Notes: a model not told the origin generated them from the sequence alone. A DNA stretch of 64,000 nucleotides from Burkholderiales bacterium 67-32 (GCA_001898625.1 MKUP01000032.1:124001-188000); one strand, 5' to 3'. Numbered from the stretch's first letter, positions 9,292-19,942 are shown. Program-made: numbers and translations.

Positions 9292-9623
9292 GCACGGCAA
9301 AATTCGCGGCATCGGTATCGCACCGGGATGCGCTGATCGCTGAATTGCGCGCGGACCACGACTTCGCCGCCGAGTATCTGAAAGCGGCGTTGGAAGAAAT
9401 GGAGGATTCCCGGCACCGGGCTGTGGGCTTGCTGGCATTGCGCGATGTGGCCGAGGCCTATGGTGGCCTGGCGGCCGTCGCACGGTCGGCGGGCATCACG
9501 CGCGAGGCTCTCTACAGGGCCTTGTCGCCCAACGGCAATCCCACGTTGAAGACCCTCATGGCTGTTCTGGATGCGGTGGGGATGCGTCTTTCGGCGTCGC
9601 CTGCGCGGGCCTTGTCCAGATAG
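9288..9623 (+). CDS. Antitoxin of the HigA-like addiction module
   Basis: This 111-residue partner of the upstream toxin has a C-terminal helix-turn-helix: LAAVARSAGITREALYRALSPNGNPTLKTLMAVLDAVG, about residues 62-100. This is characteristic of addiction-module antidote proteins. The N-terminal half, LRADHDFAAEYLKAALEEMEDSRHR, is helical and probably wraps the toxin. It is translationally coupled to the toxin by a 4-base overlap. The complex would normally repress its own promoter. Confidence 0.8.
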   Translation: MSTAKFAASVSHRDALIAELRADHDFAAEYLKAALEEMEDSRHRAVGLLALRDVAEAYGGLAAVARSAGITREALYRALSPNGNPTLKTLMAVLDAVGMRLSASPARALSR

Positions 9624-9632
9624 CCACTCGTC

Positions 9633-10286
9633 CTAGTCTGCCGGCGAGGCTTTTTCCGCCGCTTTCATCGCCGCCGCAACGGCCCTGTCCCCATCCCGCC
9701 CGGACGCATCCAGGCCCGCCACCACGCCCTGCCGGTCGGCCTCGTTGCGGTTCTGGCTCATTTTCCACTTGGCCTGCAGCCGCGCGATGGGCATTTCCAG
9801 CCCGACGATGGCCGACAGCCTTTCTTCCAGGAAGGCGGGCGGCGCGTCGCTCATCTTCCACGGGTCGTCGCGTCCCTGCTCGAACATGCGCGTCAGCCGG
9901 CCCACCACGCCCGCCACCCAGCGCGGATCGTCATGCACGATGATCCGTCCATGGGCGTGCACGACGGCGTAGTTGTAGGTGGGCACGACTTCGTGGGTCG
10001 TGCGCTTGGTCTCGTACAGGCTGGGCGATACGTAGGCGCTGGGACCCTGGAAGACGGCCAGGCTTTCGGCCTGGGAATCCGCCAACTCCCGCCAGACCGG
10101 ATTGGTTCGTGCCACGTGGCACAGCAGCGTGCCGTGCGGGCCGCGGTCGGGGTCGAGGATGAAGGGCAGGGGGTTGGCGTCCAGCCCCTGCGGTCCCGCC
10201 GTCACGAGCATGCCGAGTGGACAGGTGCGTATCAGGTCGCGGATCCTGTCCGGGTCGGCCTGCTCGAAATGCGGCGGCAAATACAT
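9633..10286 (-). CDS. PaiB-like FMN-binding protein
   Basis: This 217-residue protein has the split-barrel flavin-binding fold of the PaiB family, often named FMN-binding negative transcriptional regulator. Signatures are the N-terminal MYLPPHFEQADPDRIRDLI, ANPLPFILD, then LCHVARTNPVWRE, FQGPSAYVSPSLYETKR and VPTYNYAVVHAHGRI. The Bacillus founder represses sporulation and protease genes. Many proteobacterial members may instead be flavin enzymes, so regulation is not assumed here. It converges with the antitoxin gene and is not obviously in an operon with the two-component genes. Confidence 0.85.
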   Translation of the reverse strand: MYLPPHFEQADPDRIRDLIRTCPLGMLVTAGPQGLDANPLPFILDPDRGPHGTLLCHVARTNPVWRELADSQAESLAVFQGPSAYVSPSLYETKRTTHEVVPTYNYAVVHAHGRIIVHDDPRWVAGVVGRLTRMFEQGRDDPWKMSDAPPAFLEERLSAIVGLEMPIARLQAKWKMSQNRNEADRQGVVAGLDASGRDGDRAVAAAMKAAEKASPAD

Positions 10287-10311
10287 AGTTGGCTGGGTAT
10301 CGGGCGGCGGG

Positions 10312-10935
10312 CTATCCCTGCGGCCGATGGTGCAGGGCGACCTTCATCAGATCGGCCACGGTCGTGACCTGCAGCTTTTCCATGATGTTGGCGCGATGCG
10401 CCTCGACGGTCTTGATGCTGATGCCCAGGTCGTCGGCGATCTGCTTGTTCAGGCGGCCGGCCACGATGCGTTCCAGCACCTGTTGTTCGCGCACGGTCAG
10501 CCGGGCCAGCAGGGCCTCGTGGCCGCGCCGGGTGGCTTCGTCGGCCGCGCGGGAATGGGCCTGTTCCAGCATGTTGGCGATGATCTGGCGCAGGTCCGCT
10601 TCGTTGAAGGGCTTTTCCAGGAAATCCACCGCGCCTTTCTTCATGGTGGAGACCGCCATGGGCACGTCGCCGTGGCCGGTGACGAAGACGATGGGCAGGG
10701 TGGACTTGCGGGCGAGCAGTTGTTCCTGGAGCTCGAGCCCGGTCATGCCCGGCATCCGCACGTCGGCGATCAGCACGCCGATCACCTCGGGGTCGTACTC
10801 GGCCAGGAAACGTTCCGAACTCTCGTAGGCCCGTACCCGGTAACCGTTGGCTTCGAGCAGCCATCGGAGAGAATCTCGCACGGCTTCGTCGTCGTCGACT
10901 ATGAAGACCGTGCTGGATGGGGGCGTATTGCTCAT
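10312..10935 (-). CDS. FixJ-type response regulator
   Basis: This 207-residue regulator has an N-terminal receiver domain (TVFIVDDDEAVRDSL, phosphoacceptor D58 in VLIADVRMPGM, and FVTGHGDVPMAV). It is followed by a LuxR-type helix-turn-helix (LTVREQQVLERIVAGRLNKQIADDLGISIKTVEAHR). The layout is that of FixJ/NarL regulators, with the FixJ-like KPFNEADL after the receiver core. Its ATG overlaps the stop of the kinase gene as TGATG, so the kinase is the cognate partner. The pair is divergent from the pyruvate dehydrogenase operon, an obvious candidate target. Confidence 0.92.
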   Translation of the reverse strand: MSNTPPSSTVFIVDDDEAVRDSLRWLLEANGYRVRAYESSERFLAEYDPEVIGVLIADVRMPGMTGLELQEQLLARKSTLPIVFVTGHGDVPMAVSTMKKGAVDFLEKPFNEADLRQIIANMLEQAHSRAADEATRRGHEALLARLTVREQQVLERIVAGRLNKQIADDLGISIKTVEAHRANIMEKLQVTTVADLMKVALHHRPQG

Positions 10936-13313
10936 CAGGTAAGCTCCTTGGGTGCGGATTCCAGTTCGGGGGCGGGTCCGGCGGGCAGGATCGGACGTAC
11001 CCACGGAAGCGTGAACTTGAAGATCGTGCCTCCGGCGGGATTGGCTTCGGCCCACAGCCGGCCGTGGTGGAATTCGATGATCGTGCGGCAGATGTTCAGG
11101 CCCATGCCCATGCCTTCCGACTTGGTGCTGTAGAAAGGCTCGAACAGCCGTTCGGGATCGGCCAGACCATGGCCGGTATCGGTGACTGCCACTTCTACCA
11201 TGTCCTCGCGCACGTTTGCTTCCACCAACAGTTCCCGCCCGTCCGAATCCTGCATGGCCTCCAGGCCGTTTTTCATCAGATTCAGGGCCACCTGTTCGAT
11301 CAGGATCGGATCGGCAAGAACGTCCGGCAACTGTTCGGGTATTTTTTGAATGATATCGATCCGCCGGGTCCGGGACTCGATTCCGGCAAAACCGGCCGCA
11401 TTATCCACGATTGTGGCCAAGCTTACCCGCTGGCGCTTGGGTTCGCTTCGCTTCACGAATTCGCGTATGCGGCGGATGATCATACCTGCACGCTGGGCCT
11501 GTGCGGTGGTTTTTTCCAGGGCCGGAAGCAATTTGGCCGGGTCGGTATCGCCGGCGCGTACCAGCGCCACCACGCCCATGCTGTAGTTGTTGATGGCCGT
11601 GAGCGGCTGGTTCAGCTCGTGCGCCAGCGACGAGGCCATTTCGCCCATGGTGATCAGGCGGCTGGTGAGCTGGATCTTCTCCTGCTGGGCGCGGGAGGCT
11701 TCCTCGGAGGCCCGGCGCTCGGTGATGTCGCGCGCCACCTGCATCCGCACCCGGCGCCCGTCCACCCATTGCAGCATGCGGTGGCGCACCTCGAACCAGC
11801 GGTGGGTGGACGAGGAATACACCTCGATCGCTTCATCGGTGAAACGGCCGCGCCGGCCGGCGGACAGTTCGTCGTGCCCGGTAGGCTGCGAGCCCAGCAC
11901 GCGCCGGTAGGTCTTGTTGGCGAACAGCAGCTCCGAGCCCTTGGGGGTCTCGGCGGTGACCGAGATGGCGTCGTCCAGGCCTTCGAGCACCGTCATGAAG
12001 CGTTCGTGGGCGGCGGCCAGGGCCTCGCGGATGCGCTTGGGCTCGGTGATGTCGGTCATGGACGTCATCCAGCCCGTCTGCACGCCGCGCTGGTCGAGCA
12101 GGGGCGAGACGTACATCCGCGCAAAGAAGATCGAGCCGTCGCGCCGCTGCGCCTCCATCTCGAAGCCGCTACTGGGGGCGTTGCCCGACAGCAGCATCTC
12201 GGTGTTGCGCCACTGGGCGGCGTGGTCGCCCTGGGGCCAATAGGGGTAGGGCGGGGGCCGGCCCAGCAGGTCGGCCTCGTCCCAGCCCATCATCCGGCAG
12301 AAGGCCGGGTTCACATAGGTGATGCGGCCTTCCATGTCCAGCACCCGCATGCCGGTCAGCATGGAGTTCTCCATCGCGCGGCGGAAGGCGGTCTCGGCGA
12401 TCAGGGCCTGCTCGGCCTGGGAGCGGAAGCGGGTGTGGCGCCACAGCGCGAACAGGCTCCATATGATGACCGCCGACAGCGATACGACCACCCAGACCAG
12501 CATGGTCTGCGAGGTATCGGTTTGCGTGCGGTAGCCGCGCGCGCTCAGCATCATGCCGTTGCCCGGCGGGTCCAGCGGCACTTCATAGGCGTTGATGGCG
12601 CCCTTGTCCGCGCGCGACGACGAGGACACCAGCGGCATCTCGTTGCCGTCCAGGATGGACACCTTGTACTTGTGCTGGGTCTCCTGGGGGATCAGGTGCT
12701 GCAGGATGGCGTCCACCGAGTACACCGTGGCCAGCGTGCCCAGGAAGCGTTCGTCCTGGAACACCGGTACGTACAGGTCCAGGTAGACCTCGTTGTACTG
12801 GCCGCGATAGGGGCGGGAATAGGCCGGCCGGTGCTCGTCGCGGGCGATCTCGAAGGCGCGGAAGGCCTCCGGCTCGGCCGCGCCGGGGGCGCTCATGCGG
12901 AAGGTCTGGCCGGCGCGGCGGTCGGGCGTCGAGATCCAGACCGCCTTGCGCTCGGCGTTGATCCAGGCCACGTGGATGATCTCGGGGTGCTCGACCTGGA
13001 GCTCGCGGGCATCGTCCAGGAAGCGGCCCTCGGTCATGTTGGTGCGCACCAGGTCGCGCCCCAGCGCCCCCATGCGGTCGCGCGCCGCCAGCATGCGCAG
13101 GCGCATCGATTGCTGTGCCCAGTCGACGTCCCGCACCAGCGTGCCGTAGCGCTGCGCGTCGTCGCGGGCGTCCAGCCACCACAGGATGGAGCCCATGACG
13201 CAGACGAACAGCCCCAGCGCGATGGCCGGCGTCAGCCAATACCAGCTACGGCGGCGCAGACGCCCCAGTTCCTTGAACGGGGCGGGAATATTGGAAGGAT
13301 GAACAGTAGACAT
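10935..13313 (-). CDS. Membrane PAS-domain sensor histidine kinase
   Basis: This 792-residue kinase has a first membrane segment (about residues 26-46, LTPAIALGLFVCVMGSILWWL), then a periplasmic sensing region of about 220 residues. A second segment (about 278-298, MLVWVVVSLSAVIIWSLFALW) precedes two PAS domains, a dimerisation domain with H565 in SSLAHELNQPLTAINNYS, and an HATPase domain ending MGLNICRTIIEFHHG. The kinase core is FixL/DctB-like. There is no heme-binding PAS motif that I can identify, so the signal is more likely a periplasmic metabolite than oxygen. It is coupled to the FixJ-type gene and transcribed away from aceE. Confidence 0.9.
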   Translation of the reverse strand: MSTVHPSNIPAPFKELGRLRRRSWYWLTPAIALGLFVCVMGSILWWLDARDDAQRYGTLVRDVDWAQQSMRLRMLAARDRMGALGRDLVRTNMTEGRFLDDARELQVEHPEIIHVAWINAERKAVWISTPDRRAGQTFRMSAPGAAEPEAFRAFEIARDEHRPAYSRPYRGQYNEVYLDLYVPVFQDERFLGTLATVYSVDAILQHLIPQETQHKYKVSILDGNEMPLVSSSSRADKGAINAYEVPLDPPGNGMMLSARGYRTQTDTSQTMLVWVVVSLSAVIIWSLFALWRHTRFRSQAEQALIAETAFRRAMENSMLTGMRVLDMEGRITYVNPAFCRMMGWDEADLLGRPPPYPYWPQGDHAAQWRNTEMLLSGNAPSSGFEMEAQRRDGSIFFARMYVSPLLDQRGVQTGWMTSMTDITEPKRIREALAAAHERFMTVLEGLDDAISVTAETPKGSELLFANKTYRRVLGSQPTGHDELSAGRRGRFTDEAIEVYSSSTHRWFEVRHRMLQWVDGRRVRMQVARDITERRASEEASRAQQEKIQLTSRLITMGEMASSLAHELNQPLTAINNYSMGVVALVRAGDTDPAKLLPALEKTTAQAQRAGMIIRRIREFVKRSEPKRQRVSLATIVDNAAGFAGIESRTRRIDIIQKIPEQLPDVLADPILIEQVALNLMKNGLEAMQDSDGRELLVEANVREDMVEVAVTDTGHGLADPERLFEPFYSTKSEGMGMGLNICRTIIEFHHGRLWAEANPAGGTIFKFTLPWVRPILPAGPAPELESAPKELT

Positions 13314-13442
13314 GAAGAAAGTTTACGCACAGTGTGGTGCGTTCGGAGGCCCGCTGTTTTATTGCAGCGCAAAATGCTTTTATCCAGGTTTCGTGTTAGA
13401 TTTCACATTGTGGTAAATGATATCGTAAAGCGAAATTTTTAT

Positions 13443-13471
13443 TGCATGGAAGGCTTCCTGCCTTCTAGAAT
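13443..13471 (+). promoter_or_regulatory. Likely sigma-70 promoter of the pyruvate dehydrogenase operon
   Basis: TTGCAT and TAGAAT are separated by 17 bases, with the -10 box matching 5 of 6 consensus positions. The promoter sits 113 bases upstream of the aceE ATG in an AT-rich stretch shared with the divergent kinase gene. A small inverted repeat, GAAGGC-N5-GCCTTC at 13449-13465, lies inside the spacer and could be a regulator site. Confidence 0.6.
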
Positions 13472-13583
13472 CGCGCCGGAGTTGCGAGGGCCCTAGTTTT
13501 ACATAGGCGAAGGCCGCCAACAGCGACTTAACCCTCGGATGGCTACGAGCCGTCCGGATGTCACAGAGACTCAGGAGACAGGC

Positions 13584-16298
13584 ATGTCCGCTCTTCCTCA
13601 GGTCGGGGCCGGTATAACCGCCGCCAACGACGAAGATACCCTGGAAACCCAAGAATGGCTCGACGCCCTGGAAGCGGTCCTGGATCGCGAAGGTCCTGAG
13701 CGCGCACATTACCTGCTGGAACGCCTGATCGACGTGGCCCGTCGCTCCGGCGCCTACATCCCGTTCTCTCCGAACACCGCCTACGTCAATACCATCCCGC
13801 CGCACATGGAGCCGGCGCATCCGGGCAAGCTCGACCTGGAAGCCCGCATCCGCTCGTACATCCGCTGGAACGCCATGGCCATGGTGGTCCGGGCCAACCG
13901 CCTGCATCCGGCCGACGGCGGTGACCTGGGCGGCCACATCGCCTCGTTCGCCTCGCTGGCGACCATGATCGAGACCGGCCAGAACCACTTCTGGCACGGC
14001 GAAACCGAAAACCGCGGCGGCGACCTGGTCTATTTCCAGGGCCATTCCTCGCCCGGCGTCTACGCCCGCGCCTTCCTCGAAGGCCGGCTGTCGGAAGACC
14101 AGCTCAACCATTTCCGCCAGGAAGTCGACGGCAAGGGCCTGTCGTCCTACCCGCATCCGAAGCTGATGCCCGGCTTCTGGCAGTTCCCGACCGTCTCGAT
14201 GGGCCTGGGCCCCCTGATGGCCATCTACCAGGCCCGTTTCCTGAAATACCTGCACGCCCGCGGCATCGCCGACACCAGCAACCGCAAGGTCTGGGTGTTC
14301 TGCGGCGACGGCGAAATGGACGAACCCGAGTCGCTGGGCGCCATCAGCCTGGCCTCGCGCGAGAAGCTCGACAACCTGGTGTTCGTGATCAACTGCAACC
14401 TGCAGCGCCTGGACGGCCCGGTGCGCGGCAACGGCAAGATCATCCAGGAACTGGAAGGCGAATTCCGTGGCAGCGGCTGGAACGTCCTCAAGCTGATCTG
14501 GGGCGGCTACTGGGATCCGCTGCTGGCGCGCGACAAGGAGGGCATCCTGCGCCAGATCATGGAAGAGACCGTCGACGGCGAATACCAGGCCTACAAGGCC
14601 AACGACGGCGCGTTCGTGCGCGAGAAGTTCTTCGGCAAGCACCCCAAGCTGCTGGAGATGGTCAGCCGCATGAGCGACGACGACATCTGGCGCCTGAACC
14701 GCGGCGGCCATGATCCGCACAAGGTCTTCGCCGCGTTCGACGCCGCGCAGAAGAGCGAAGGCCGTCCGACCGTCATCCTGGCCAAGACCATCAAGGGCTA
14801 TGGCATGGGCGCCGCCGGCGAGTCGCGCAACCCCGCGCACCAGCAGAAGAAGCTGGACGACGACATCATCCGCGCCTACCGCGACCGCTTCAACATCCCG
14901 GTGCCGGACGACAAGCTGTGCGACCTGCCGTACTTCAAGCCGGCGGACGAATCGCCGGAAATGAAGTACCTGCACGAGCGCCGCGCGGCCCTGGGCGGCT
15001 ACCTGCCGCACCGCCGCCAGAAGGCCGACGAACACCTGCCCGCGCCGGCGCTGTCGGCGTTCCAGGCCGTGCTCGACCCCACCGCCGAAGGCCGCGAGAT
15101 CTCGACCACGCAAGCCTTCGTCCGCATCCTGACGCAACTGCTGCGCGACAAGACCCTGGGTCCGCGCGTCGTGCCCATCGTGCCCGATGAATCGCGCACC
15201 TTCGGCATGGAAGGCATGTTCCGCCAGATCGGCATCTACGCCCACGAAGGCCAGAAGTACGTGCCCGTGGACAAGGCGCAGGTCATGTACTACCGCGAAG
15301 CGGAAGACGGCCAGATCCTGGAAGAGGGCATCAACGAAGCGGGCGCGATGAGCTCCTGGATCGCCGCGGCGACGTCCTACTCGTCGAACAACCGCATCAT
15401 GGTGCCGTTCTACATCTATTACTCGATGTTCGGCTTCCAGCGCATCGGCGACCTGGCCTGGGCCGCCGGCGACATGCAGGCCCGCGGCTTCATGCTGGGC
15501 GGCACCGCCGGCCGCACGACGCTCAACGGCGAAGGCCTGCAGCACGAGGACGGCCACAGCCACCTGATGTCGGCCACCATCCCCAACTGCGTGTCGTACG
15601 ACCCGACCTTCGCGCACGAACTGGCGGTCATCATCCAGAACGGCCTGAAGCGCATGGTGGAAGACCAGGAAAACGTCTTCTACTACATCACGGTCATGAA
15701 CGAGAACTATGCCCAGCCCGGCCTGAAGACCGGCGACGAAGCGGGCATCATCCGCGGCATGTACCAGTTGAAGAAGAGCGAGGCCAAGGCCGAGCACCGC
15801 GTCCAGCTGCTGGGTTCGGGCACCATCCTGCGCGAAGTCATCGCCGCCCAGGAACTGCTCGAGAAGGACTGGGGCGTGGCCGCCGACATCTGGAGCGTGA
15901 CCAGCTTCACCGAGCTGCGCCGCAACGGCCTGGACGTCGACCGCCACAACATGCTGCATCCGACGGAAAAGAAGGCCCAGGTCGCCTACGTGACCGAAGC
16001 CCTGGAAAAGACCGAAGGCCCCATCGTCGCCTCGACCGACTACATGAAGTCCTTCGCCGACCAGATCCGTCCGTTCATCCCCAAGGGCCGCACCTACAAC
16101 GTGCTGGGCACCGACGGGTTCGGCCGTTCCGACTTCCGCGCCAAGCTGCGCGAGCACTTCGAGGTGGATCGCCACTTCGTCACGCTGTCCGCCCTGAAGG
16201 CGCTGGCCGACGAAGGCAAGATCCCGATGAAGAAGGTGGCCGAGGCCATCAAGAAGTACGGCATCAACCCCGAGAAAGCCAACCCTCAACACGCGTGA
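13584..16298 (+). CDS. aceE: Pyruvate dehydrogenase E1 component, homodimeric
   Basis: AceE decarboxylates pyruvate with thiamine diphosphate and transfers the acetyl group to lipoyl-E2. The 904-residue length fits the homodimeric E1 type. The thiamine motif [10 protein letters not shown] starts at residue 241 and is followed by [22 protein letters not shown] 13584 is preferred over an in-frame ATG at 13539 because AGGAGACAGGC stands directly before it and MSALPQ fits the shorter family N-termini. It is the first gene of aceE-aceF-lpdA. A long open frame on the opposite strand here is a high-GC shadow. Confidence 0.97.
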   Translation: MSALPQVGAGITAANDEDTLETQEWLDALEAVLDREGPERAHYLLERLIDVARRSGAYIPFSPNTAYVNTIPPHMEPAHPGKLDLEARIRSYIRWNAMAMVVRANRLHPADGGDLGGHIASFASLATMIETGQNHFWHGETENRGGDLVYFQGHSSPGVYARAFLEGRLSEDQLNHFRQEVDGKGLSSYPHPKLMPGFWQFPTVSMGLGPLMAIYQARFLKYLHARGIADTSNRKVWVFCGDGEMDEPESLGAISLASREKLDNLVFVINCNLQRLDGPVRGNGKIIQELEGEFRGSGWNVLKLIWGGYWDPLLARDKEGILRQIMEETVDGEYQAYKANDGAFVREKFFGKHPKLLEMVSRMSDDDIWRLNRGGHDPHKVFAAFDAAQKSEGRPTVILAKTIKGYGMGAAGESRNPAHQQKKLDDDIIRAYRDRFNIPVPDDKLCDLPYFKPADESPEMKYLHERRAALGGYLPHRRQKADEHLPAPALSAFQAVLDPTAEGREISTTQAFVRILTQLLRDKTLGPRVVPIVPDESRTFGMEGMFRQIGIYAHEGQKYVPVDKAQVMYYREAEDGQILEEGINEAGAMSSWIAAATSYSSNNRIMVPFYIYYSMFGFQRIGDLAWAAGDMQARGFMLGGTAGRTTLNGEGLQHEDGHSHLMSATIPNCVSYDPTFAHELAVIIQNGLKRMVEDQENVFYYITVMNENYAQPGLKTGDEAGIIRGMYQLKKSEAKAEHRVQLLGSGTILREVIAAQELLEKDWGVAADIWSVTSFTELRRNGLDVDRHNMLHPTEKKAQVAYVTEALEKTEGPIVASTDYMKSFADQIRPFIPKGRTYNVLGTDGFGRSDFRAKLREHFEVDRHFVTLSALKALADEGKIPMKKVAEAIKKYGINPEKANPQHA

Positions 16299-16349
16299 TC
16301 GATGGCCGGGATGGGTAAGATGGGGACTGCCCCTGTCTTGCCCGCCCGG

Positions 16350-16382
16350 CCGGCGCGCGCCCGCCTGCGGCGGGGGCGCCGG
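16350..16382 (+). other. Strong GC hairpin between aceE and aceF
   Basis: Arms CCGGCGC and GCGCCGG enclose a second stem, CCCGCC-TGC-GGCGGG. No U-run follows, so this is unlikely to stop transcription completely. It could protect the aceE transcript or tune the E1:E2 ratio. The structure is visible; the function is inferred. Confidence 0.45.
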
Positions 16383-16410
16383 TGGGGTCCGGCTTTCTGG
16401 AGACTACAGA

Positions 16411-18084
16411 ATGAGTAATGTGAGCGAGCTGAAAGTCCCCGACATCGGTGATTTCAGCGAAGTCGAAGTGATCGAGATCCTGGTTTCGGTGGGCGACACC
16501 ATCAAGGCCGAACAAAGCCTGATCACCGTCGAGTCCGACAAGTCCTCCATGGAAATCCCGGCCGCGCAGGGCGGGGTGGTCAAGGCCATCAAGGTCAAGG
16601 TGGGCGACAAGGTCAGCGAAGGTACGCCGCTGGTCGAGATCGAGGCCGCCGGCGGCGCCGAGGCGCCCAAGCAGGAAGCGGCGCCGGCCAAGGCCGAAGC
16701 GCCGGCCGCGCCTGCGGCCAAGCAGGAAGCCGCGCCCGCGCCCCAGGCCGCGCCGGCCGCCGCGCCAGCCCAGGGCGGTGCCGAGGAAACCGTGGTCGTG
16801 CCCGATATCGGCGACTTCAAGGAAGTCGAAGTCATCGAACTGCTGGTCAAGGTGGGCGACAAGGTCTCGGCCGAGCAAAGCCTGATCACCGTCGAGTCCG
16901 ACAAGTCTTCCATGGAAATCCCGACCTCCACGGCGGGTGAAGTCACCGCCGTGCTGGTCAAGGTGGGCGACAAGGTGTCCATGGGCAGCCAACTCGTCAA
17001 GGTCAAGAGCGGTGGCGGTGCCGCCGCCGCTGCGCCGGCCGCCCAGGCCGAGAGCGCCCCGGCGCCCGCTGCGAAGGCCGAGGCGCCCGCCGCCGCGCCG
17101 GCTCCGGCCCCTGCGGCCAAGCAGGCGCCCGTGCCGGCCGATCCCGCCGCCGAACACGCGCCTTCCAAGGCCCACGCTTCGCCGTCCGTGCGCAAGTTTG
17201 CGCGCGAACTGGGCGTGGACCTGGCCAGGGTGCCCGCCACCGGTCCCAAGGGCCGCATCACGCCCGACGACGTGCGCAACTTCGTCAAGCAGGCCCTGGC
17301 CGGCGGCGCCACCGCCGCGGCGCCCGCGGCCGCCGGCGGTTCGGGCTCCGGCCTGGAAGTGCTGGCCTGGCCCAAGGTCGACTTCGCCAAGTTCGGCGAG
17401 ATCGAAGCCAAGCCGCTGTCGCGCATCAAGAAGATCTCCGGCGCCAACCTGCACCGCAACTGGGTGATGATCCCGCACGTCACCAACAATGAAGATGCGG
17501 ACATCACCGACCTGGAAGCCTTCCGCGTCCAGCTCAACAAGGAAAACGAGAAATCTGGCGTCAAGGTCACGATGCTCGCGTTCCTGATCAAGGCCGTGGT
17601 CTCGGCGCTGAAGAAATTCCCCGAGTTCAATGCCTCGCTGGAAGGCGACAGCCTGATCCTGAAGAAGTACTTCCACATCGGCTTCGCCGCCGATACGCCC
17701 AACGGGCTGGTGGTGCCGGTCATCCGCGACGCCGACAAGAAGGGCGTCCTGGACCTGGCCCGCGAGACCACCGAACTGGCCAAGAAGGCGCGCGACGGCA
17801 AGCTCTCGCCGTCGGAAATGCAGGGCGGCTGCTTCTCGATCTCGTCGCTGGGCGGCATCGGCGGCACCAGCTTCACGCCCATCATCAACGCGCCCGAAGT
17901 GGCCATCCTGGGCGTCAGCCGCTCGGCCATGAAGCCCGTCTGGGACGGCAAGCAGTTCGTGCCGCAACTGACGCTGCCGATGTCGCTGTCGTACGACCAT
18001 CGCGTCATCGACGGTGCCGCCGGCGCCCGCTTCAACGCCTACCTGGCCTCGGTGCTGGCGGACTACCGCCGCATCCTGCTGTAA
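16411..18084 (+). CDS. aceF: Pyruvate dehydrogenase E2, dihydrolipoamide acetyltransferase
   Basis: AceF forms the core of the complex and moves acetyl groups from E1 to CoA. Two lipoyl domains carry the modified lysines K44 and K165 in [11 protein letters not shown]. Long Ala-Pro linkers follow. A peripheral subunit-binding domain ([27 protein letters not shown]) lies near residue 255. The catalytic domain ends with H530 in [15 protein letters not shown]. The total is 557 residues, with two rather than three lipoyl domains. It starts 112 bases after aceE and ends 10 bases before lpdA. Confidence 0.97.
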   Translation: MSNVSELKVPDIGDFSEVEVIEILVSVGDTIKAEQSLITVESDKSSMEIPAAQGGVVKAIKVKVGDKVSEGTPLVEIEAAGGAEAPKQEAAPAKAEAPAAPAAKQEAAPAPQAAPAAAPAQGGAEETVVVPDIGDFKEVEVIELLVKVGDKVSAEQSLITVESDKSSMEIPTSTAGEVTAVLVKVGDKVSMGSQLVKVKSGGGAAAAAPAAQAESAPAPAAKAEAPAAAPAPAPAAKQAPVPADPAAEHAPSKAHASPSVRKFARELGVDLARVPATGPKGRITPDDVRNFVKQALAGGATAAAPAAAGGSGSGLEVLAWPKVDFAKFGEIEAKPLSRIKKISGANLHRNWVMIPHVTNNEDADITDLEAFRVQLNKENEKSGVKVTMLAFLIKAVVSALKKFPEFNASLEGDSLILKKYFHIGFAADTPNGLVVPVIRDADKKGVLDLARETTELAKKARDGKLSPSEMQGGCFSISSLGGIGGTSFTPIINAPEVAILGVSRSAMKPVWDGKQFVPQLTLPMSLSYDHRVIDGAAGARFNAYLASVLADYRRILL

Positions 18085-18094
18085 GGAGCAACGG

Positions 18095-19927
18095 ATGGCG
18101 ATAGAACTGAAAGTACCCGACATCGGCGACTTCAAGGAAGTCGAGGTCATCGAAGTGCTGGTGGCCGTGGGCGACACGATCAAGGCCGAGCAAAGCCTGA
18201 TCACGGTCGAATCCGACAAATCGTCGATGGAGATCCCGGCCTCGCAGGGCGGGGTGGTCAAGGCGATCAAGGTCAAGGTCGGCGACAAGGTCAGCGAAGG
18301 AACCGTGCTGCTCGAGATCGACGCCGCCGAAGGCGCTGCCGCCGCCAGCCCGGCGGCCCCGGCCGTGGACACCAAGTCCCGCACCGGCTTCCCCAAGGTC
18401 GAACTGGCGCCCGCCGCCATGCACGAACTGGGTGAACCCACCTCCGACAAGCCGGATCCCGATCCCGTCCCGCTGCCCGCTGCCGCTCCGGCCGCCGCCA
18501 GCTTCGGCGGCAAGGCCGACCAGAGCTTCGACGTCGTGGTCCTGGGCGCCGGCCCCGGCGGCTACTCCGCCGCCTTCCGCGCCGCCGACCTCGGCCTGAA
18601 AGTGGCCCTGATCGAACGCTACGCCACCCTGGGCGGCGTCTGCCTGAACGTCGGCTGCATTCCCTCCAAGGCCCTGCTGCATACCGCTGCCGTGGTCGAG
18701 GAAGCCGCCAAGATGGCCGAACACGGCATCACCTTCGGCAAGCCCGAGATCGACCTCACCAAGCTGCGCGCGTTCAAGGACGGCGTCGTCGGCAAGCTGA
18801 CCGGCGGCCTGGCCGGCATGGCCAAGGCCCGCAAGGTCACGGTGGTGACCGGCGTCGGCGCCTTCGTCGGCCCCAACCACATCGAAGTGCAGGGCAAGGA
18901 CGGCAAACAGGTCATCCAGTTCGCCAGCGCCGTCATCGCCGCCGGCAGCCAGTCGGTGAAACTGCCGTTCGCCCCCGAAGACGAACGCATCGTCGACTCC
19001 ACCGGCGCGCTGCTGTTGAAAAGCGTGCCCAAGAAGATGCTCATCATCGGCGGCGGCATCATCGGCCTCGAAATGGGCACGGTGTATTCGACCCTGGGCG
19101 CTCGCCTGGACGTCGTCGAAATGCTGGACGGCCTGATGCAGGGCGCCGACCGCGACCTGGTCAAGGTCTGGCAGAAGATGAACGAACACCGCTTCGACAA
19201 CATCATGTTGAAAACGAAGACGGTGGGCATCGAGGCCAAGAAAGACGGCATCTACGTCACCTTCGAGGGCGAAAAGGCCCCCAAGGAACCCCAGCGCTAC
19301 GACCTCGTCCTGCAGGCCGTCGGCCGCAGCCCCAACGGCAAGAAGATCGGCGCCGACAAGGCCGGCGTGCAAGTGGGCGACCGCGGATTCATTTCCGTGG
19401 ATTCCCAGATGCGCACCAACGTGCCGCACATCTACGCCATCGGCGACATCGTCGGCCAACCCATGCTGGCCCACAAGGCCGTGCATGAAGGCCACGTGGC
19501 GGCCGAAGCCGCGGCCGGCCAGAAGAGCCACTTCGACGCTACCGTGATCCCGTCCGTGGCCTACACGGATCCGGAAGTCGCGTGGGTGGGCCTGACCGAA
19601 GACGAAGCCAAGAAGCAGGGCCGCAAGGTCACCAAGGGCATGTTCCCGTGGGCCGCTTCGGGGCGTGCCATCGCCAATGGGCGCGACGAAGGGTTTACCA
19701 AGCTGCTGTTCGATGAAGAGACGCACCGGATCGTGGGCGGCGGCATCGTGGGGACGAATGCCGGTGACATGATTGGCGAGGTCGCCCTGGCGATCGAGAT
19801 GGGGGCGGATATGGTGGATATCGGGAAGACCATCCATCCTCATCCGACCTTGGGTGAGTCGATCGGGATGGCGGCCGAGGTGGCGGAAGGGGTGTGTACG
19901 GATTTGCCGCCGGTTAGGAAGAAATAG
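18095..19927 (+). CDS. lpdA: Dihydrolipoamide dehydrogenase (E3) with N-terminal lipoyl domain
   Basis: This enzyme reoxidises dihydrolipoamide with FAD and NAD. A full lipoyl domain (K42 in [11 protein letters not shown]) precedes an Ala-rich linker and the dehydrogenase part. That part has FAD motif [20 protein letters not shown], redox cysteines C183 and C188 in [13 protein letters not shown], and the C-terminal His-Glu motif in HPHPTLGE. The 610-residue fused form is known in betaproteobacteria and Neisseria. The ATG is set by GGAGCAACGG directly upstream; a longer overlapping frame into aceF is rejected. It is the last gene of the operon. Confidence 0.96.
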   Translation: MAIELKVPDIGDFKEVEVIEVLVAVGDTIKAEQSLITVESDKSSMEIPASQGGVVKAIKVKVGDKVSEGTVLLEIDAAEGAAAASPAAPAVDTKSRTGFPKVELAPAAMHELGEPTSDKPDPDPVPLPAAAPAAASFGGKADQSFDVVVLGAGPGGYSAAFRAADLGLKVALIERYATLGGVCLNVGCIPSKALLHTAAVVEEAAKMAEHGITFGKPEIDLTKLRAFKDGVVGKLTGGLAGMAKARKVTVVTGVGAFVGPNHIEVQGKDGKQVIQFASAVIAAGSQSVKLPFAPEDERIVDSTGALLLKSVPKKMLIIGGGIIGLEMGTVYSTLGARLDVVEMLDGLMQGADRDLVKVWQKMNEHRFDNIMLKTKTVGIEAKKDGIYVTFEGEKAPKEPQRYDLVLQAVGRSPNGKKIGADKAGVQVGDRGFISVDSQMRTNVPHIYAIGDIVGQPMLAHKAVHEGHVAAEAAAGQKSHFDATVIPSVAYTDPEVAWVGLTEDEAKKQGRKVTKGMFPWAASGRAIANGRDEGFTKLLFDEETHRIVGGGIVGTNAGDMIGEVALAIEMGADMVDIGKTIHPHPTLGESIGMAAEVAEGVCTDLPPVRKK

Positions 19928-19942
19928 GACTAGTTGTAGTCT

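Noticed and set aside
13380-16292. A 970-codon open frame on the strand opposite aceE
   Set aside because: It lies antisense to a well-conserved gene, has unusual His/Gly/Arg/Val-rich composition and no domain. It is a by-product of third-position GC bias.
16640-17350. Ala/Pro-rich repetitive DNA in aceF as a repeat array
   Set aside because: These are ordinary flexible linkers between lipoyl and core domains, with no regular unit length.
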